From assembly GCA_019054805.1 (NCBI GenBank), contig JAHQIY010000004.1, positions 8,192,501 through 8,256,500 of the forward strand: a stretch of DNA of 64,000 bases, in the 5' to 3' direction. A program made the position numbers and the translations under genes. Origin of the DNA: Brachionus manjavacas (taxonomy: Eukaryota; Rotifera; Eurotatoria; Ploima; Brachionidae). Below, in pieces: positions 62,353 through 64,000 of this stretch. Position 1 is the stretch's first letter, and the number at the start of each line of letters is the position of its first letter. The notes under the pieces were generated by a model. That model saw nothing but the letters and a program-made list of their open reading frames with translations, ran no database searches and was not told where the DNA came from.

Positions 62353-62594
62353 CAAGCTCCAAAGTGCGCCATTTCTATTTTAGCTTTTTTTGTATTCATA
62401 ATAGGCGAGCAACAAAGGCTTCTCCTAGGCCAAGCTATTCGCCAATTAATAGACCAAACTAGGCTTGGCAGATCCCTATGAAACTAATTTTTTTTTTTTT
62501 AGATTTTTATTTATTTATTTAATAATAAATTAAAAAAAAAACTTAAAAAAATTTATGTTTTTTTCTTCCTCCCATTGACGTGTAAATTTGAAAA

Positions 62595-63421
62595 ATGAAC
62601 AAAAAAATGGAAGATAAAAGTGCTGGCTACAGCATACCGGAGAGCATTTTGAGCGATTTGTGCAGTCGGTTCATTATAAACGTTCCCGAAGAGGAACGCA
62701 CAGATCTGATCCGCATATTTTTTCAGATAGAAATAGCACACTGGTTTTACTTGGACTTCTACTGTGAGTCGAGCTATTCGTCGTCTAGTTCTTCGTCGTC
62801 TTCGTCGCCGTCCTCATCCTCATCTTCGGACGACAACGACGAAGACAGCGAAACTAATTTAGTGCCGCAAAAACCGTTCCCGACTCACCAACTGAAGCCG
62901 TGCAGCATTCGAACTTTTGCCGAGAACATATTCCGCCATTGCCCCTTTTTGGTGCAGCACGCCAGTCAACTAGACGACATTCTGTCCAAATGGCGCTCGT
63001 TCAAGCACGCAGTGCCCACCAACGGAGCCATAATTCTAGACGAATGCATGAAAAACGTGCTGTTAGTGCAGGGCTTCTGGGCCAAGGCCTCCTGGGGCTT
63101 TCCGAAAGGAAAGGTGTTTGAAGAGGAGACCGAGGCCAAGTGCGCCATTCGCGAGGTTCTCGAGGAAACTGGATATGACATTAGCAAAAAACTAGTCGAC
63201 AGCGAATACTTGCAGATAAGCATCAACGACCAAACGATTCGCTTGTACATCATCACAGATGTGTCCAAGGCGATAAAATTTGAGCCGAAGACCAGGCGCG
63301 AGATCAAGGAGGTCCGCTGGTTTCCCATTGACGAACTGCCCGTCCACCGCAAAGACAATCGCTCAAAGCACAAACTGGGCTACTCTCCGAACGCTTTTTT
63401 TATGGTCATACCTTTTGTCAA
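62595..63421 (+). CDS. DCP2: DCP2 mRNA decapping enzyme, first exon (partial)
   Basis: DCP2 hydrolyses the 5' m7G cap of mRNA in the cytoplasm. Visible parts: the Box A/regulatory domain (IPESILSDLCSRFIINVPEE, FFQIEIAHWFYLDFY to about residue 56, resuming at KPCSIRTFAENIFRHCPFLV, 101-120), then the Nudix domain (VPTNGAIILDE, WGFPKGKV). The Nudix box is complete: G172, E178, R186-E187, E190-E191, G193. Box B begins after this. A ~42-residue insertion (about 59-100) with a poly-Ser run (59-78) and an acidic DDNDED stretch splits Box A, where other DCP2 proteins have a short loop. The frame would stop after PFVK, but the bases 63422-63427 are a consensus donor GTAAGT and the family continues past this point, so the gene very likely continues beyond the window. 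Start: first ATG (a second is at residue 5). GC content is well above that of the surroundings. Confidence 0.94.
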
Positions 63422-64000
63422 GTAAGTTTATTTAGCTGACAAATTTTAAATTTTGAATTAATTCTGCAAAAAGTATGTGCACAATATTATTGCAGAATTT
63501 TTGCACAGACTTAGCATGATAGCTTATCTGCATTTGCTCAACTAATTTTAAACCTCTATGTTTAAAAAAATATTTTTTTCTGAGTCAATGTTGAGAAATG
63601 TTTAGATCATTTTTTGATTATTTGAAATTAATTTTTAGCATCATCCAAATGAGGAAATATTAAAAAAAAAAATTTCTCAATTTTTGATAAATTTAATTTT
63701 ACAAATGAGAGTTAATTTCGAAAATGTTTAAAAATAATTCTTTGATAAGCTTAACCTAACTCAAATCTATATTTGTAAATCAATTTCCTATCTATGTTTT
63801 TTCTGTCGTGCTAGTTAAAAAAATGAAACAAAAAAGTGATGAATTCTTTCCAAAACTAGGCTCAAATTGATATCTTTAAGTTTTGCTTTGAAATTGATAA
63901 AACGCAACAAACTTTGTTACATTGGGATTCCAATTAAAAACAAAAAATACTCTCCACTGTCAAAAATTATTTCGGTTGAAAAAAAATGAATATTTATTTT
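63422..64000 (+). other. DCP2: Start of DCP2 intron 1 (to window end)
   Basis: Begins with the donor GTAAGT. No acceptor followed by the expected PLRxW-like continuation was found in the remaining 579 bases, so the next exon is probably outside the window. Confidence 0.6.

Larger units (their letters stand above)
57542..62594. other. 5-kb gene-free interval between DDX23 and DCP2
   Basis: The two genes are divergent, so both promoters should lie here. Apart from the 65-bp duplication at 58141 and the GA microsatellite at 62330 I see no gene or RNA. The frame at 58998-59228 is low complexity. A GGCGAG/TTCGCC potential stem near 62404-62443 is the most GC-rich spot before DCP2. Confidence 0.5.

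Noticed and set aside
62966..63373. 135-codon ORF opposite DCP2
   Set aside because: Antisense shadow of the Nudix-domain exon; no independent features.
63422..63425. Stop codon ending DCP2 after PFVK
   Set aside because: The TAA overlaps a consensus splice donor GTAAGT, and DCP2 proteins continue after this conserved point, so the stop is probably intronic.

Overview
This is a very AT-rich animal nuclear DNA window (mostly A/T homopolymer-rich non-coding sequence) with sparse genes. Three housekeeping genes typical of eukaryotes are recognisable: a KRI1-type ribosome-biogenesis protein with ten introns (minus strand, 49771-53271), a single-exon DDX23/PRP28 spliceosomal DEAD-box helicase (minus, 55427-57541), and the 5' part of the mRNA decapping enzyme DCP2 (plus, from 62595, running off the right edge). 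Three intronless class A neuropeptide-type GPCR paralogues lie in the same orientation at 17146, 27921 and 46995. Neuropeptide GPCRs make it a metazoan. The low GC, small introns and mix of degraded CR1-like LINEs would suit a rotifer or another small lophotrochozoan/gnathiferan, but that placement is inference.

Layout. 1-683: degraded LINE reverse transcriptase. 787-942: possible Merlin/ISXO2 transposase remnant. 1465-16112: a large inverted duplication, with two arms of about 2.58 kb around a 9.5 kb gene-free spacer; the spacer holds a retroposon with a 43-bp target duplication and, near the right arm, a 64-bp fossil of GPCR-1. 17146-48251: GPCR cluster with TE debris between members: CR1-like fragments, a Ty3/Gypsy deletion remnant, a Tc1/mariner-type remnant, a LINE ORF1-like GC island, and two foldback elements with shared termini and 9-bp target duplications (Mutator-like MITEs). 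48470-49257: unresolved exons on both strands. 49771-57541: KRI1 and DDX23 in tandem on the minus strand, separated by 2.1 kb holding a regular 22/23-bp repeat array interleaved with a perfect 77-bp inverted repeat. 57542-62594: almost empty. 62595-end: DCP2.

The genes form no operon. The GPCRs are a local paralogue family; KRI1 (nucleolar pre-rRNA processing), DDX23 (U5 snRNP) and DCP2 (cytoplasmic mRNA decay) are independent housekeeping genes. The most unusual content is structural: very young perfect inverted repeats, a template-switch-like hairpin inside one duplication arm, a phase-alternating 22/23-bp array, the GPCR fossil, and a poly-Ser/acidic insertion inside the DCP2 N-terminal domain. 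I did not find a clearly new multi-gene system.
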